Both the position numbers and the translations under genes were made by a program. The notes below the pieces were generated by a model that was not told the origin of the DNA, ran no database searches, and saw only the letters and a list, made by a program, of their open reading frames with translations. DNA of 64,000 bases from Welwitschia mirabilis (Eukaryota; Gnetophyta; Gnetopsida; Welwitschiales): contig JBOZIK010000001.1 in the NCBI GenBank assembly GCA_051453625.1, positions 18,518,089 through 18,582,088 on the forward strand, written 5' to 3'. Of this stretch, positions 1 through 11,721 are shown piece after piece (the stretch's first letter is position 1; each line of letters starts with the position of its first letter).

Positions 1-1080
1 TAGGCTTTAAAGTTTTATTTCTTATTCCTAAGGTATATGGTTTGGGTTTCATTAATTCTAGTCTCATTAATCCCTTCAAAGTCTTTTAAGCTATTAGGTT
101 CATGGAATTTAGGAAGGTTTTCTTTATCTTATTGTTGATTAAGGGCCTTAAGAATTTGATTATTAGTTTTGGCTTTTTATTAAAGAGGTTGCTTGAGATT
201 TTTAGTGGTTTTGTAGTGGATTATTCCAAAGATTATAATTGAAGTTAAAGTGTATTAGAAGAAAACTCAATAAGAACTTTTAAAAAATTTGGTGAGGTAC
301 CCTTAAAGGAATATGAGGTGGATTATTGGATGTACGAAGTTAATAGGTGGTGAAGGATATGGGAAGTGAGATGAAGGGTATGGATCATAGAATGACAAAT
401 ATGAATATGATGGTAAATGATAAGAATTATGGGTAAAGGAAAGTGAGGAATCAAATTTCTATGAGTTGGCATAAGGATTTTGGAATTCAAAGTTATGAAG
501 AGGTTAATCCAAATATGGCTAGTGTTGAGGGTACTCTTCAAAGTTTGTCTTGGTCAAACAAAATCTCCAACAGTTCATTTAGGTTATTTATGATTCTCAA
601 AATTGTAGGGATAGGCAACTTATAGATTAGAAGGTGTCTAAAATAGGTTAGAAGCCCAACTCATGGTTTAAGTTCAAGAAAAGAGTTAATGGTTTAGGTT
701 GAGAGTTCATGTTTTTTGGATTTTTCTCAGTTTTGGAGGCCTACAAGTGAAAAAGTTTTAGAGAACTGAGACAAGGTTACAATTCAAGTTACAAAGTGTT
801 TGGATCTAAAAGGTTGGCAGCGATAGAGAGGGTAGGTGGAAACACTAATTCAACTAAGCAAAACATTCTCAACAAGAATAAAGGTTTATTTTAGAGTAGT
901 GCAAAATAGTTCGAGTTGCAGAGTCTAAGAAAAATTTGGCAAAATCCAAAACATCTAAAACTTAAATATTTGCAAGTTTAAAAATAAAACCTAACATTTT
1001 TAATTTTTCTTAAAAATTTTAACAAAAATGAAAGCTATCAGAAATGAAAAATTTATAAAGAATTTATAGAACTCAAAAAT
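1..1080. other. Unassigned AT-rich DNA, probably interior of a minus-strand Athila-like element
   Basis: No recognisable gene. A short plus-strand open stretch at 443-625 (60 codons, beginning MRNQISMSWHKDFGIQ) resembles nothing I know and has no support beyond being open. By position this lies downstream of the minus-strand LTR and primer site at 1433-2689, so it should be the interior of that element, but no gag or pol motif could be read on either strand. Confidence 0.35.
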
Positions 1081-1432
1081 ATAATATACATAATAAATTG
1101 TTAGAGTTTGGTTTTAATTTAAATTCATGATTTTAGAATCTACTGCACTTACAGAAAAGTCATTAGACGTACAACATGAAATATGATATATAAACATTGA
1201 AGTTTCAACTGTTAGAAAAGATAACCAAACTCAACAATTTGGACTAGTTCAGGTCTTACTTAAAAAGGACCAGTACCTACCCCTAGAAGAAAACACAAAA
1301 ACAAAAACGAAAAATACTAGTTTGGATATCATTGGAAAGAGGACCACCACCCACCACTGAAAAAATAAAATCTAACTAAAAAAATTGCAAGAATAAAATC
1401 ATATACTCTTGAAACAATTACCTAAAAATATA
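1080..1432 (-). mobile_element. 5' leader of minus-strand Athila-like element D
   Basis: Read on the minus strand, this stretch aligns by eye with the leader just after the primer-binding site of the element at 54,085-61,380 (about 55,700-55,920): both carry a CTTCTAG-GG-T block, a TTGTTGAGTTTGG/AG block and an ATTTCATGTTG block in the same order. It is therefore the untranslated leader of a related element whose body continues left of the window. No coding sequence is seen in it. Confidence 0.7.
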
Positions 1433-1450
1433 TCCCTAGCAACGATGCCA
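1433..1450 (-). other. Primer-binding site of element D (tRNA-Asp type)
   Basis: The minus strand reads TGGCATCGTTGCTAGGGA directly after the LTR end. Plant Athila/Tat-type elements usually have TGGCGCCGTTGCCGGGGA, complementary to the tRNA-Asp 3' end; this copy differs at three positions. The site fixes the polarity of the element as minus strand. Confidence 0.85.
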
Positions 1451-1451
1451 A

Positions 1452-2689
1452 AATCTGATCATAGCTTTATAGTGATGCAAATTTAAACTAAGTTTTTACT
1501 TAGTTATTGTTCTTCCATAGGGATATATATAGTAACTTGATCAAAAGATACAAGATTATTATACTTGCAATAAACACTCAAACAAAAGAAAAATTAGATG
1601 TTAAGATTAAAAGTGATCTTTAGTTAATGATGTAAGGGAGTAAAATTCTCCAAAGGTTTAATTGATTCATTCTTCACTCCACCTTCCTCGAATGATCCTT
1701 GTATCTTAAAACCTAATAATCAAGTAAGCTCCACATAAAAATTGCTAATGCCAAATGATTGTGCACTAATAATAAAAGAATAAAATACACTTATCCTATC
1801 TAAATATTGCTAATGCCAAATAAGTTACATAATAACAATGAAAGTGTTTAAACCAATTATTTATTAAAACCTGAAAGAAATATACATTATATTAATGGAG
1901 GAGGAGAAGAAGAAAAACTCGTTAACTAGCTTTGAATTATTCCTCCCATAAGAAAGAGTTTTAGAGCATCATGATGTCCTAGCCTTGAAGTCCTTCCCAC
2001 ATTAAGCCAACCAAAAGATGTTTGCAATGGGCATTCAAGGCCCTTTTATAGATGAGGGAAGGCTTAAGGAGTTATGTCATGATTGTGTTAGGTGGTGGTT
2101 ACATAAGGGGAGTTACTTAAGGGCATTTACATAAGGAGGGAGTTACAAATATGTTTGGCATGTAGCTGCAAAGAATTGCTTTGTTTTCAAGTACAAACAT
2201 GGAAATGACATGTCCTTTGACTATTGATGATGTTAGCAATGGATGCGGTGTCATGTAGCTTTATCTTAATCATCCTTATTATACCACATGTCACTATGAC
2301 ATGTCAATTTGTGCTTTTTTCCATGTGTCATCAAATTCAAAGATTTATTCTAAATTAATTCTAACTTAATCCATAATTACAATGTCATGATCTTTTCTAA
2401 TTATGGTAGGAATGTGAGACTAATGTAATTTATCCTCAATAGGCCAATGACGCAAATAGTCCTAGCTAGGAGCATTGACATTTAGTGCTAGATTATGATT
2501 AGTTTTTGCACAGTCCTTCATACGATAACAATTATCCTGTTCATGTTAAGGAAACTTAATATTTTCATGAAAAATTAATAAAAAGGGTACAAAACATTAA
2601 TATGTGATAAAACCATTAATTTAATATTTCTTCCTATGCTAAATTAATCCATTTTACTTGCTTAGAATGTCAATTCTGGCATGTAAATA
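1452..2689 (-). repeat. 5' LTR of minus-strand Athila-like element D
   Basis: On the minus strand this begins near 2689 with a decayed TATTTACATGC (TGTTTACATGC in relatives) and runs to the primer site, about 1.24 kb. It matches the LTRs at 54,085 and 59,950: an early AATTTAGCATAGGAA block, and the promoter block AAGCCTTCCCTCATC just before TATAAAAGGGCC. The TATA box is at 2043-2050. Left boundary is good to about 10 bases because the primer site anchors it; the right boundary rests on alignment with relatives. No right-hand partner LTR is in the window. Confidence 0.8.
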
Positions 2690-2734
2690 GTAATCCTAAC
2701 TTCCACCCATACTATAGAATTAGTAATCAATGTC

Positions 2735-3416
2735 NNNNNNNNNNNNNNNNNNNNNNNNNNNNNNNNNNNNNNNNNNNNNNNNNNNNNNNNNNNNNNNNNN
2801 NNNNNNNNNNNNNNNNNNNNNNNNNNNNNNNNNNNNNNNNNNNNNNNNNNNNNNNNNNNNNNNNNNNNNNNNNNNNNNNNNNNNNNNNNNNNNNNNNNNN
2901 NNNNNNNNNNNNNNNNNNNNNNNNNNNNNNNNNNNNNNNNNNNNNNNNNNNNNNNNNNNNNNNNNNNNNNNNNNNNNNNNNNNNNNNNNNNNNNNNNNNN
3001 NNNNNNNNNNNNNNNNNNNNNNNNNNNNNNNNNNNNNNNNNNNNNNNNNNNNNNNNNNNNNNNNNNNNNNNNNNNNNNNNNNNNNNNNNNNNNNNNNNNN
3101 NNNNNNNNNNNNNNNNNNNNNNNNNNNNNNNNNNNNNNNNNNNNNNNNNNNNNNNNNNNNNNNNNNNNNNNNNNNNNNNNNNNNNNNNNNNNNNNNNNNN
3201 NNNNNNNNNNNNNNNNNNNNNNNNNNNNNNNNNNNNNNNNNNNNNNNNNNNNNNNNNNNNNNNNNNNNNNNNNNNNNNNNNNNNNNNNNNNNNNNNNNNN
3301 NNNNNNNNNNNNNNNNNNNNNNNNNNNNNNNNNNNNNNNNNNNNNNNNNNNNNNNNNNNNNNNNNNNNNNNNNNNNNNNNNNNNNNNNNNNNNNNNNNNN
3401 NNNNNNNNNNNNNNNN
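2735..3416. other. Assembly gap (682 N) with duplicated flanks
   Basis: The 28 bases ending at 2734 (CCCATACTATAGAATTAGTA onward) are repeated exactly just after the gap at 3417. Open frames drawn across the N run are meaningless. Confidence 0.95.
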
Positions 3417-4020
3417 CCCATACTATAGAATTAGTAATCAATGTCTTAAATCTTATCACCTACCACTTCCATCATGGATTTATTTCATAAGGCTTACTGA
3501 TCATCCACATCATCTATATTACCATCAGTTTATGAGTTTTACTAATCTTAGGTAGTGGACTTTTCACATAAACAAGAATAAGATCTTTATCACTCCATCG
3601 TTTTGGTTAAGATTAGGTGGATTCTTTATTTCCAAGAGGACGTAAATTTTTATTTTTGAGTTCTTGTGTTAGGCTTGCATTCATTTGATATCTTTAATTT
3701 GGAATCAAGGAAAGAAAATGTGAGTTTCATACTTTCATGATATGTCTTTCTTTTAAGCATTTATAAGGATAAGATATTTCTTAATTAGGCTAATGAGCCA
3801 AAGACCTCTCTTATGTGCATAAAACATGTATATAAGAAGTAGAATTAAAATAAAAATAATTTCTCTTCTTTGAAAGCACATTTTTATCTTTGATCAATTT
3901 ATTAGTTTAGTTAATTGCATTAGAGATATGAATGCTTACTGGTAGTGCAACTTAAAGGATTCATTTGTGATACATTCACCTACATAGAGGTTATAGACTA
4001 TCATATCCAGTGTTTACTAA
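3417..4020 (+). mobile_element. 3' region of Athila-like element C, left part
   Basis: Non-coding 3' region downstream of a lost integrase. From about 3500 it aligns with 17,560-18,060, 23,060-23,560 and 58,080-58,530. The most recognisable block is at 3772-3800 (TTAATTAGGCTAATGAGCCA), present as TTAATTAGGCTAATGAGCTA at 17,825 and in weaker form at 23,312 and 58,306. Homology fades near 4,020 and resumes near 7,240, which implies an insertion between. Confidence 0.7.
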
Positions 4021-7000
4021 GGTTAGAATACTTTCTAAGTTAGATCAATGAGTAATTAAATATTTAGGAATGAATTAATAATCCTAACTTTAGTTGTTAC
4101 TTGTCTAAAAAACAAAACAATAATAATAGTAAGAGTGAAAATAAGTAATTGCATGTTTAATTTTTAGAAATTTATTAAAGGCTTGACTTACAATTATTAC
4201 TTTTAGTAAATTAATTAAAAGATTGAGGTAATTATGAAAATTACTAGTACTTATCCATCTTTTTCTATTCTTACAGTTTGGAATTGAATTACTTGACTTA
4301 TTTTAGAAATTAATTTCAATTTTGGTGTAGATTTCTTCTACTTGTATCTTATTCATGAAATAGCAGTTATATATGTGATCTAAATAATTTACTCATGCTA
4401 TTTATTTCATGTAGTTAAATTTATTTAGCACTAGGTTCATATTATTATTTACACTTAATGGCTAGGCTTGGAAAGAATGGGTTATGGAAATCTAAACTAT
4501 CTGTAGGCACCTAATCCTTACTATTAGTCTTTAGTTATAAATACCTGAGTCCCTTAACTATTAGAGTCATAGATGCATAACTTACTTTTGTGAATGTGTT
4601 GAAGCTTTGGATATGGTAAGTAGTACTTGAGAATTTAGCTTAGAACAGGTATGGTCCCAACCTATTCTTGTATTACTTGCATGATTCTAGTGTTTGTTGT
4701 ATTATCTTTCATGTTCAGAAATGTTTTGCTAGTAATAATCACATAATATTAAAGATTTTTATTAGTATCTTGCGAATATTGTCTAAGGGTCTATAGAACT
4801 TATGCTTATTGTGTTTCACTTTATTATAGTTGTATAAATGTTGTACAAATGATGGGTGTTCACTTATCTTGTTATTAACATAATTGAATGAGTTTTGTAG
4901 TTAGCCCTTTGTAAGCTATTTTGTGAATGTCTTGTGTTGACTGTTAACCTATACTTGTGATATGATAATTATGAGAATTAAATCTAGCCAAGGTAACCAC
5001 TTCTTTGGACCTTAAAAACTAGTACTTTCTGTTATGAGTCCTAAGGTATTGAACCTAACATCTAGAACAAAAGGGAAAAAATGTGTACAAATATTATGAG
5101 ATAAGATAATGTTAAAGCCATGATGAGGTTTTAGTCATACCTTCAATGTTTTGGTTTTTTTCTCTTGTACCTTGGGAACCTTATACCTACATACTCAACG
5201 TCGTGGTCCCTATTGAGAATTGTGATGGATGTAGTTCTCACACCATACTCATATGTGCAAGATCTATTGCAAAGGAGGATACTGAGAAAAGCTAAGGTTG
5301 CAAAGAAAATTAGGTGTCATCTACATGTTTTTATTTAGTTATTGCATTAATATATTATGGAAATCATAATTAAAGGACCTTGTGTGTCTTAGAGATTTGT
5401 GATATTTNNNNNNNNNNNNNNNNNNNNNNNNNNNNNNNNNNNNNNNNNNNNNNNNNNNNNNNNNNNNNNNNNNNNNNNNNNNNNNNNNNNNNNNNNNNNN
5501 NNNNNNNGAAATCATAATTAAAGGACCTTGTGTGTCTTAGAGATTTGTGATATTTGTTAACATAATGTTAGTTATTATGCTCAAGTTTATCTTGGCGATA
5601 AAGAAGTGTTCACAAATATATATGTAGTGTATTTATTCACCCTTTCGTGGAAAGATTATAGATGTTATCTTCTCTTTCTGCTATTAAGTTATTTTGAGAT
5701 ATATATCTATATATGTGCTTTATAGATTTATTAGTAATAATATATGAATTAAGTAATGAATTATTCAAATTCAACAGCTTGCATTTAAGGTCATAGCTTA
5801 TTTATTATTTACTGCAAAAATAACCTTAGTGTAGTCTTAGTATAGATGGTTAACTTGTTATTTAATGAGGGGTCAGAAGTTCAAGGCCAATGAGGTGTAC
5901 ATTTTATGCTTGAAATTCCTTACAAAAGAATTTATAACTTGAAACAAATAAGACTACTAACATGGGAAATTGAAAGGACTTTTAGTTAAAACCTCTCTCA
6001 AAATACATAGAATAGTGGTTAGCTTATTTTAATTGTTATATTTAAAGGTATCATCATATTCTTTAAAATATTATAACTAAGTGGTACTGGAATCGGAAAC
6101 TTAATAGGCATAGAACTAAATTTTTACCCTTCCACTCCTTGGAAAAGAACACAGAATGTTAATAACATGGTTCTCCCCCACCCTCCCATGTAATAAATTT
6201 CCCATGTGCTACTTCTATCTTTTCTTAACAATTATTAAAGGGTTTTTCCCTTCTTTTACCTTGAGCACCCTTAACTATGATCTTGGGTACTGCATCATTT
6301 TTTGTCAAATTAACAAGCCTTTAATCCATCATTATCATTTTCATTACCATAAATTTTATTACATATTTAATTTTCCACATCCTCTCTTTAGTGCCCATCC
6401 TCCATCTTAGCTATGCACAGTTGTCAGTCCCCTTCTCCACGTGGGTACCTGCCCTTTTCTTCATGCCGGTATTTCTCCCTATTACACCCTCCTTAGGACG
6501 AGATAGTAATTAGATCCTTTAACGTCTAAATATTATAAAACCATTTCCTGTTAGTACTTTAAAGATGTTGAAAGATGTTCACTGATCTATCCCTTAATAA
6601 CCTTCTACCCTTAGTGCCTACACATAAACTCATGGAAAAATTGGTCTGACTTAAAGAACAAAATGCCTTGGTGAATTCCCAGGTGACATTGTAGCTCATG
6701 TGGTCACAACGTTGAGGTTAAGATGGAAAATAGGAGGTCTAGTGTTGAGTTTGGGGAATCACTCTTATTAAATTACACAATTATAATTTTCATTATATCA
6801 TTAGTTATAAAGATCTTCTTTAATCAATTGTAAAATTGATATATTAGTGGCAGTAAAAGTTATTATAACCTTGTAAGATGTGGGAACCTTAAGGCATGCT
6901 TTCTATTAAAGTAAATATCTAAGTATCAGATAAATATTTTCCCTTTAATATGATCAACTAACAATCATATTCTAGAATCACAATAAGTGTATCAACCCTA

Positions 7001-7240
7001 GTTGGTGTGTTAATCCAAAATTTATTAGTAGTCCATTAAAAATTGCTATCACCTATTCTAGATACATTTTGGGCTTTTACATATTTAGTAAAATACATAT
7101 CTTAATTGGTAGTTAATTATATTATGATTTTTGGAAATTTTACATCAAAACTGTGATACACAACTAGAATTCTACGTAATGATGTTGCCGACTTAAGACA
7201 AACTTTAGATCTCTTGTAGTGTTGAATAATTAGAAGTGAA
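4020..7240. other. Unassigned 3.2-kb segment splitting the element C 3' region
   Basis: The 3' region of element C is interrupted here. The segment contains a 100-N gap (5408-5507) and a somewhat GC-richer patch at 6400-6490 that includes CCACGTGG (6437-6444), a palindrome matching the core of plant G-box elements. The open frame at 6156-6410 is low-complexity Pro/Phe/His-rich and not convincing. No terminal repeats, transposase or polymerase motifs were found by eye. It may be a decayed transposon or non-homologous drift of the 3' region. Confidence 0.4.
5408..5507. other. Assembly gap (100 N) with 48-bp duplicated flanks
   Basis: The 48 bases before the gap (5360-5407) are repeated exactly after it (5508-5555). 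One hundred N is a conventional unknown-length gap. Confidence 0.95.
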
Positions 7241-8311
7241 CATTACATAGCTGCTCACTAGAAATGCAACACTAACTTTTTTATGTACAACATGGTTAAC
7301 TATATTGGAAGAAGTTACCGCAATAATTAATGCTTAATATGATCAAATGCTTGAAGGATGTCACTTATTATTGTAGAAGGGTAAAATCTAAAGGAAAATA
7401 AAAACTTAACGTGGATTGAGACTTTTTGTGAATTATTTGTTTTAACATTTATTACTTGAGTTTTCTTTACTACACTTTGTTTTCATGAATTTACTTTATC
7501 AATGCCTTGTTTTATTATGACTTAGTTTGATAATTAAATAAATTTTTTCTAGGCCATTACTTTAGTTTTCTAGTCTCTTTTATTCATAACATGCATGATA
7601 GAATGTTAATTGTATTTTCATTCACCTTATTTCCATTCATTTTGCTCTCTCATACCACATGCATTCACCCTTACATCACTACGAAAAAGCATACTAAAGG
7701 CACATTATTGTTTGTTGTGATGAAATCTCTTCTTCCATAAATCATGCTATCATCTTCATTTTCACCTTTTTCTTCATTTTTATCTTTGTTTCTTTTTAAC
7801 TTTTCATCTTTCATTTCTCAATATCCCTTTCATCTACAACAACCAATTATGGAAGCTTATCACTTAGCAATTTCTCATAGAAATTCCTTTTACTTCATGC
7901 ATCACTTTAGATTTTTTTTCCCATTGCACATTTTCTTTTTAACATTTTTCTTTCTTATGAATTATAGTATAGTTTACAATGCTTTCACTTTTCCCTTTTT
8001 CTCGTTTCAATAAAATGACATGTATGAAGCCTCTTTCTTCCAAATAATTGCATTAACTTATTCTTAAAATCTGTATTCATTTTCCTACATTTTTAAACTT
8101 TAAGGATAAAGTTCTATTTTTGTTGGGGGAAATGGCATTCACATTTTTAAAGAAAATTTTAATTTTAATGCCTAATTTTTTCCCCACAAATTGGCCAAGT
8201 GTTTCAAGTTTATCATTCTTATACTTAAATGTTTTCCTTAAAGATTTTTCCATGTTAGTTATTATTTATTGAACTTTTCACTAGGGTATTAGCAAAAGTT
8301 TGGTTGGGGGA
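7240..8311 (+). mobile_element. 3' region of element C, right part, with polypurine tracts
   Basis: Resumes alignment with 18,030-18,480, 23,540-24,372 and 58,510-59,949 (block ATGCAACACTAACT at 7264). Two tracts typical of this family lie near the end: TTTTTGTTGGGGGAAATGGC (about 8117-8136) and GTTTGGTTGGGGGA (8298-8311), the second directly before the LTR and so the likely plus-strand priming tract. The 89-codon open frame at 7744-8013 is Phe/Ser-rich translation of AT-rich DNA and is not called a gene. Confidence 0.7.
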
Positions 8312-9632
8312 TGTAATAACATGTAAAAATTTACATTTAAAAAAAGTATCTCAAGCTAATTTAGCATAAGTAAAGATGTTAAGTTAATTATTTTATTATG
8401 AAATAATGTCTTTCATTATTTTTCATGCCATATGTGAATTTATGTTTTTATCTTTAATGTTTTTAGTTTTTAGCCATTTTTTGAAACACACATCTAAAGA
8501 TGAATCCAACTAGGCATAAAACAATAACTGAGCTAAAAACATATTGTAATGATGCATGGCAGTGACATGATAAACATGTAGTAGTGACATGGTAATGAAA
8601 TGACAATGACATATAATAGTGGTATGTGGTGGTGGCATTTGACACACATGGTGATAACACAAATTGGAAGCATCTAGAACCAAGAGCACATGTTGAAAAT
8701 ATTATAATGATCCTTCACCTAAGACAACATGATGAAGATTCTACCAAATTCTACATGATGAAGCTTTCAACAAATTCTACATGATGAAGCTTTTACCAAA
8801 TTCTACATGACGAAGCTTTCATAAAGTATTACATGATAAAGATTCCACCTAATGCTATAGGACTAGGAATCTTAACCACTCCACCTAACACTACAAGATG
8901 AAATCTTATCTACCTCATCTACCATTATAAGTTAAAGGACTTTAATTACCCTAGTCCTAAATCCCTCTATAAAAAGGGTTAAGCCTTTTCATTGCATTAG
9001 TCTAATCCTTTAACAATGAAAGAAATCATTCTTTAAGGGAGAACTCTTCTATAATGTCTTTTTAGTTTTCATCCTTTGGGAATGGATTAGCCTTGAGGCT
9101 AGCATGATGCTTCTTTAAGCTAAGTCATTCTTCATTGATTAAATCTAGATCCATTTTTATAATAAAATAGTAGTTTACATTTCTTGATTTTATGTATGAT
9201 TCATTTCAAGCCTTTAATGCTTGATATGAAGCTATAATGTTATCAAGTTGTTTATGTTTTTGAGTGAATCCTTCTTGTTTATGTTTTTGTTTCATAGTTT
9301 GATTTCATTTAATGGTTCTTGGTAGAAAAATCCAACTTATCATGTTGATGAATAGGCTATAAAGGACTACAAGTGATCTAGAGATTTCACCACCACTCAT
9401 GTAATGAATGAGATTATATCACCATGATTTAAACCATAACAAACTTGGTGAAATTTGGATTTGAGATGGAGCTTGTACTATATCTTTGAATGAAATTCTT
9501 TTATTTGTTGAAATATTTTTTGTTAGTCTTAAATGCTATGTCCGTTTCAAGCCTCACTTCTTGAAATATCTTTTATTAGATTTTTACTTTGCACTTTTGC
9601 TTAAAACATTTACTATTTTGTCATAATATCTT
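8312..9632 (+). repeat. LTR of Athila-like element C (3' LTR)
   Basis: Begins TGTAATAACATGTAAAAATT right after a GGGGG tract. TATA box at 8968-8975 (TATAAAAA followed by GGG). It shares with the LTRs at 9633 and 24,373 the start, the GACATG/CATGTGGTGG region, the series of short TGATGAAGATTC-type repeats, and a CATGTAATGAATGAGATTATATCA block near 9400. Its right end is uncertain: after about 9,460 it no longer matches the others, and the next LTR begins at 9633. Confidence 0.75.
8700..8900 (+). repeat. Short tandem-like repeats in the U3 of the LTR
   Basis: Imperfect units of about 30-33 bases built on 'ACATGATGAAG(C/A)TTT(C/A)(A/C)CAAATTCT' recur five or more times upstream of the TATA box; the same block recurs in the LTRs at 9633 (about 9995-10,150) and 24,373 (about 24,740-24,960). 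U3 repeats of this sort often carry promoter elements, but no function is shown here. Confidence 0.6.
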
Positions 9633-10930
9633 TGTTAACATGTAAAAATTGACATTTATATCAAGTGTTTCAAGCCGATTTAGTATAAATAGAGACATCA
9701 ATTTAATTATTTTAATTGTAAAATATGTCTTCTATTATTTTTAAAATAAAACTTAATTTCATGATTTTCTTCATAATAATCGTAGATATTGAGGCACGTT
9801 TTAGAACAAATGGCAGGAGATGAACATAATTTCACATAAAACAATAGTGTTAATGGAGACATGAGGTAGTGACACATAGTAGTAGCATTGAAAGACATGT
9901 GGTAGAGGCATGTAGAGGTGGCATTTCAGACATGTGGTGAGCACTAGTTGGTAAAGAAATCCAACTCCAAAGGCTATATGTTGGACTCATTATGATGAAG
10001 ATTCCACCTAATGCTATATGACAATCTCTACCAAATGCTAGAAGATAACCTCCACTAAATGCTAAATGATCAAAATTCCACTTGATACTATAGGATGGAA
10101 TCTTATCTACTAAATGTTAAATGATGAAGATTCTACCTAATGCTATAAGCCAAAGGCTCTTAACCGCCTCAACCCTACCCTTGCTTATAAAAGGGACTTG
10201 AGCCTTTACTTATAATCATTCTTTGTTTTTAACAAAGTAGTAGAACTTTTGAAGTGTTAAGTCAACATGTCCTTCTAAGTACCTTCTTCAGAAGTGATCT
10301 TGTTTCAAGGCTAAACTGAAAAGTCCATACCAAGCCTTCTTTTTTCATTGATGTAATGTGTTTTTTTGGAATTAATACAAGTAGTTGTTTTCTTTTTATT
10401 TCAAGTGGCAAATATCTTTGTACTTGTAGTGCTTAAGTAACAACTACATTATCAAGTTATATTATTATCTGAGTGAGCTTCTTAGTTGGTTGATCTAATT
10501 ATTTTTGATTTGATGGATTTTAAGTACTTTGTGTCCCTACTTTCCATGATTATTTAAGGTCTGTGAAGGACCAAGTGGCTTTTAAATTCACTGATTCTCA
10601 TATGATAAATGAGATTATATCATCATGAGTTAAGCCACCACTACTTGAAAAATTAAGTATGTTTCAAAAATTCATAGAGTATATTTGGATAGAAGGAGGG
10701 CTGGAGGACAAATCAAATTAAACCTTAAAGCTAGTTCATTTTCCTACCTCTCTAATAAAGTTTCAACAACATTTTCTTAAACCCTTTATCGGTTTTCTCC
10801 TTTCTTCCATTATAATTAAAAGATAAGCAAAATATGTGTTATTTTTATTAAGTTCACCATAATTATCCTTATGGAATAATGATATTAGATCCTTACCTAG
10901 TTTATTTTAGTTTGATTGTACTATATCAAA
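9633..10930 (+). repeat. Athila-like LTR 2 (probable 5' LTR)
   Basis: Begins TGTTAACATGTAAAAATTGA and ends near CTATATCA at 10,921-10,928. TATA box at 10,186-10,193 (TATAAAAG followed by GG). It is closest in sequence to the LTR at 24,373-25,657, which suggests the two are partners of one element, B. A decayed primer site follows at 10,952. The 5 bases before it (ATCTT) agree with only three of the five after the 24,373 LTR (ATAGT), so the target duplication does not settle the pairing. Confidence 0.75.
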
Positions 10931-10951
10931 AACAAAATTTTTATATCTCAT

Positions 10952-10971
10952 TGGAACTTCATTGTTAATGA
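10952..10971 (+). other. Decayed primer-binding site after LTR 2
   Basis: TGGAACTTCATTGTTAATGA lies about 22 bases after the LTR end and can be aligned, with several changes and a small insertion, to the TGGCATCATTGCCAGGAA site of the element at 54 kb. The position is right; the sequence match is weak. Confidence 0.45.
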
Positions 10972-11006
10972 CTTTTTCATAATATTCAAAAGTTAGTAGC
11001 TATAGT

Positions 11007-11721
11007 TGTTTAAATGCAAAAATTGACATCACAAACAAGTATAGTTGATCAATTTAGCATAGGTAAAGATACCTATTTTATCAATTTATTATAAAATAAT
11101 GTATTTTTTCCTTTTTTATTATGTTTTAGTAGAAATATGAACTTCCTTAACATTAGAATATTTGCTATTGCCTCTTAAAGAACTTGGCCGAATCTAAAGA
11201 AATTCTAGTGCTAAATGCTACCTAATGTAAGATGACAAAGACCCTACCTAACGCTACATGATATATTTTATAACTGCTCACCTAACGCCATAAGCGAAAG
11301 GCTTATAACCACACCCCACCCCATACTCAACTATAAAAGGGCCTTGAGCCTTCATTTGTAACATCCTTTATTTTTGCAAAGTAGTGGAATCCTTGGAGCA
11401 TCAAGTCAACATGGCCTTCTCAGTACTTTCTTTGGGAGCAAGCTTATTTATAAGATAGCTTGAGGAGTCCTTGTTACCTTTTTTATTCTATTTATNNNNN
11501 NNNNNNNNNNNNNNNNNNNNNNNNNNNNNNNNNNNNNNNNNNNNNNNNNNNNNNNNNNNNNNNNNNNNNNNNNNNNNNNNNNNNNNNNNNNNNNNNNNNN
11601 NNNNNNNNNNNNNNNNNNNNNNNNNNNNNNNNNNNNNNNNNNNNNNNNNNNNNNNNNNNNNNNNNNNNNNNNNNNNNNNNNNNNNNNNNNNNNNNNNNNN
11701 NNNNNNNNNNNNNNNNNNNNN
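11007..11721 (+). repeat. 5' LTR of Athila-like element A, truncated by a gap
   Basis: Begins TGTTTAAATGCAAAAATTGA and resembles the LTRs at 54,085 and 59,950 (blocks TTAGCATAGGTAAAG and AACATTAGAATATTTGCTA), not those at 9633 or 24,373. TATA box at 11,332-11,339 followed by GGGCCTTGAGCC. The 226-N gap (11,496-11,721) hides the end of the LTR and the primer site: sequence after it matches the leader just past the primer site of the 54-kb element. Confidence 0.75.
11496..11721. other. Assembly gap (226 N)
   Basis: By comparison with the 54-kb relative, roughly 600 or more bases of LTR and primer site should lie here, so the N count probably understates the missing length. Confidence 0.9.

Noticed and set aside
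2662-3459. Long open frames spanning runs of N (also near 11,448-11,760, 34,779-36,513, 58,782-59,609 and 61,409-62,282)
   Set aside because: They are open only because N codons cannot be stops; the readable ends belong to non-coding element DNA or, in the LINE, to separate fragments.
7744-8013. 89-codon plus-strand frame rich in Phe, Ser and Leu
   Set aside because: Falls in the non-coding 3' region of an Athila-like element; composition is what T-rich DNA gives.
8700-8900. CRISPR-like or satellite array
   Set aside because: The repeats are imperfect, have no spacers of constant length and lie in the U3 of an LTR, recurring in its relatives.
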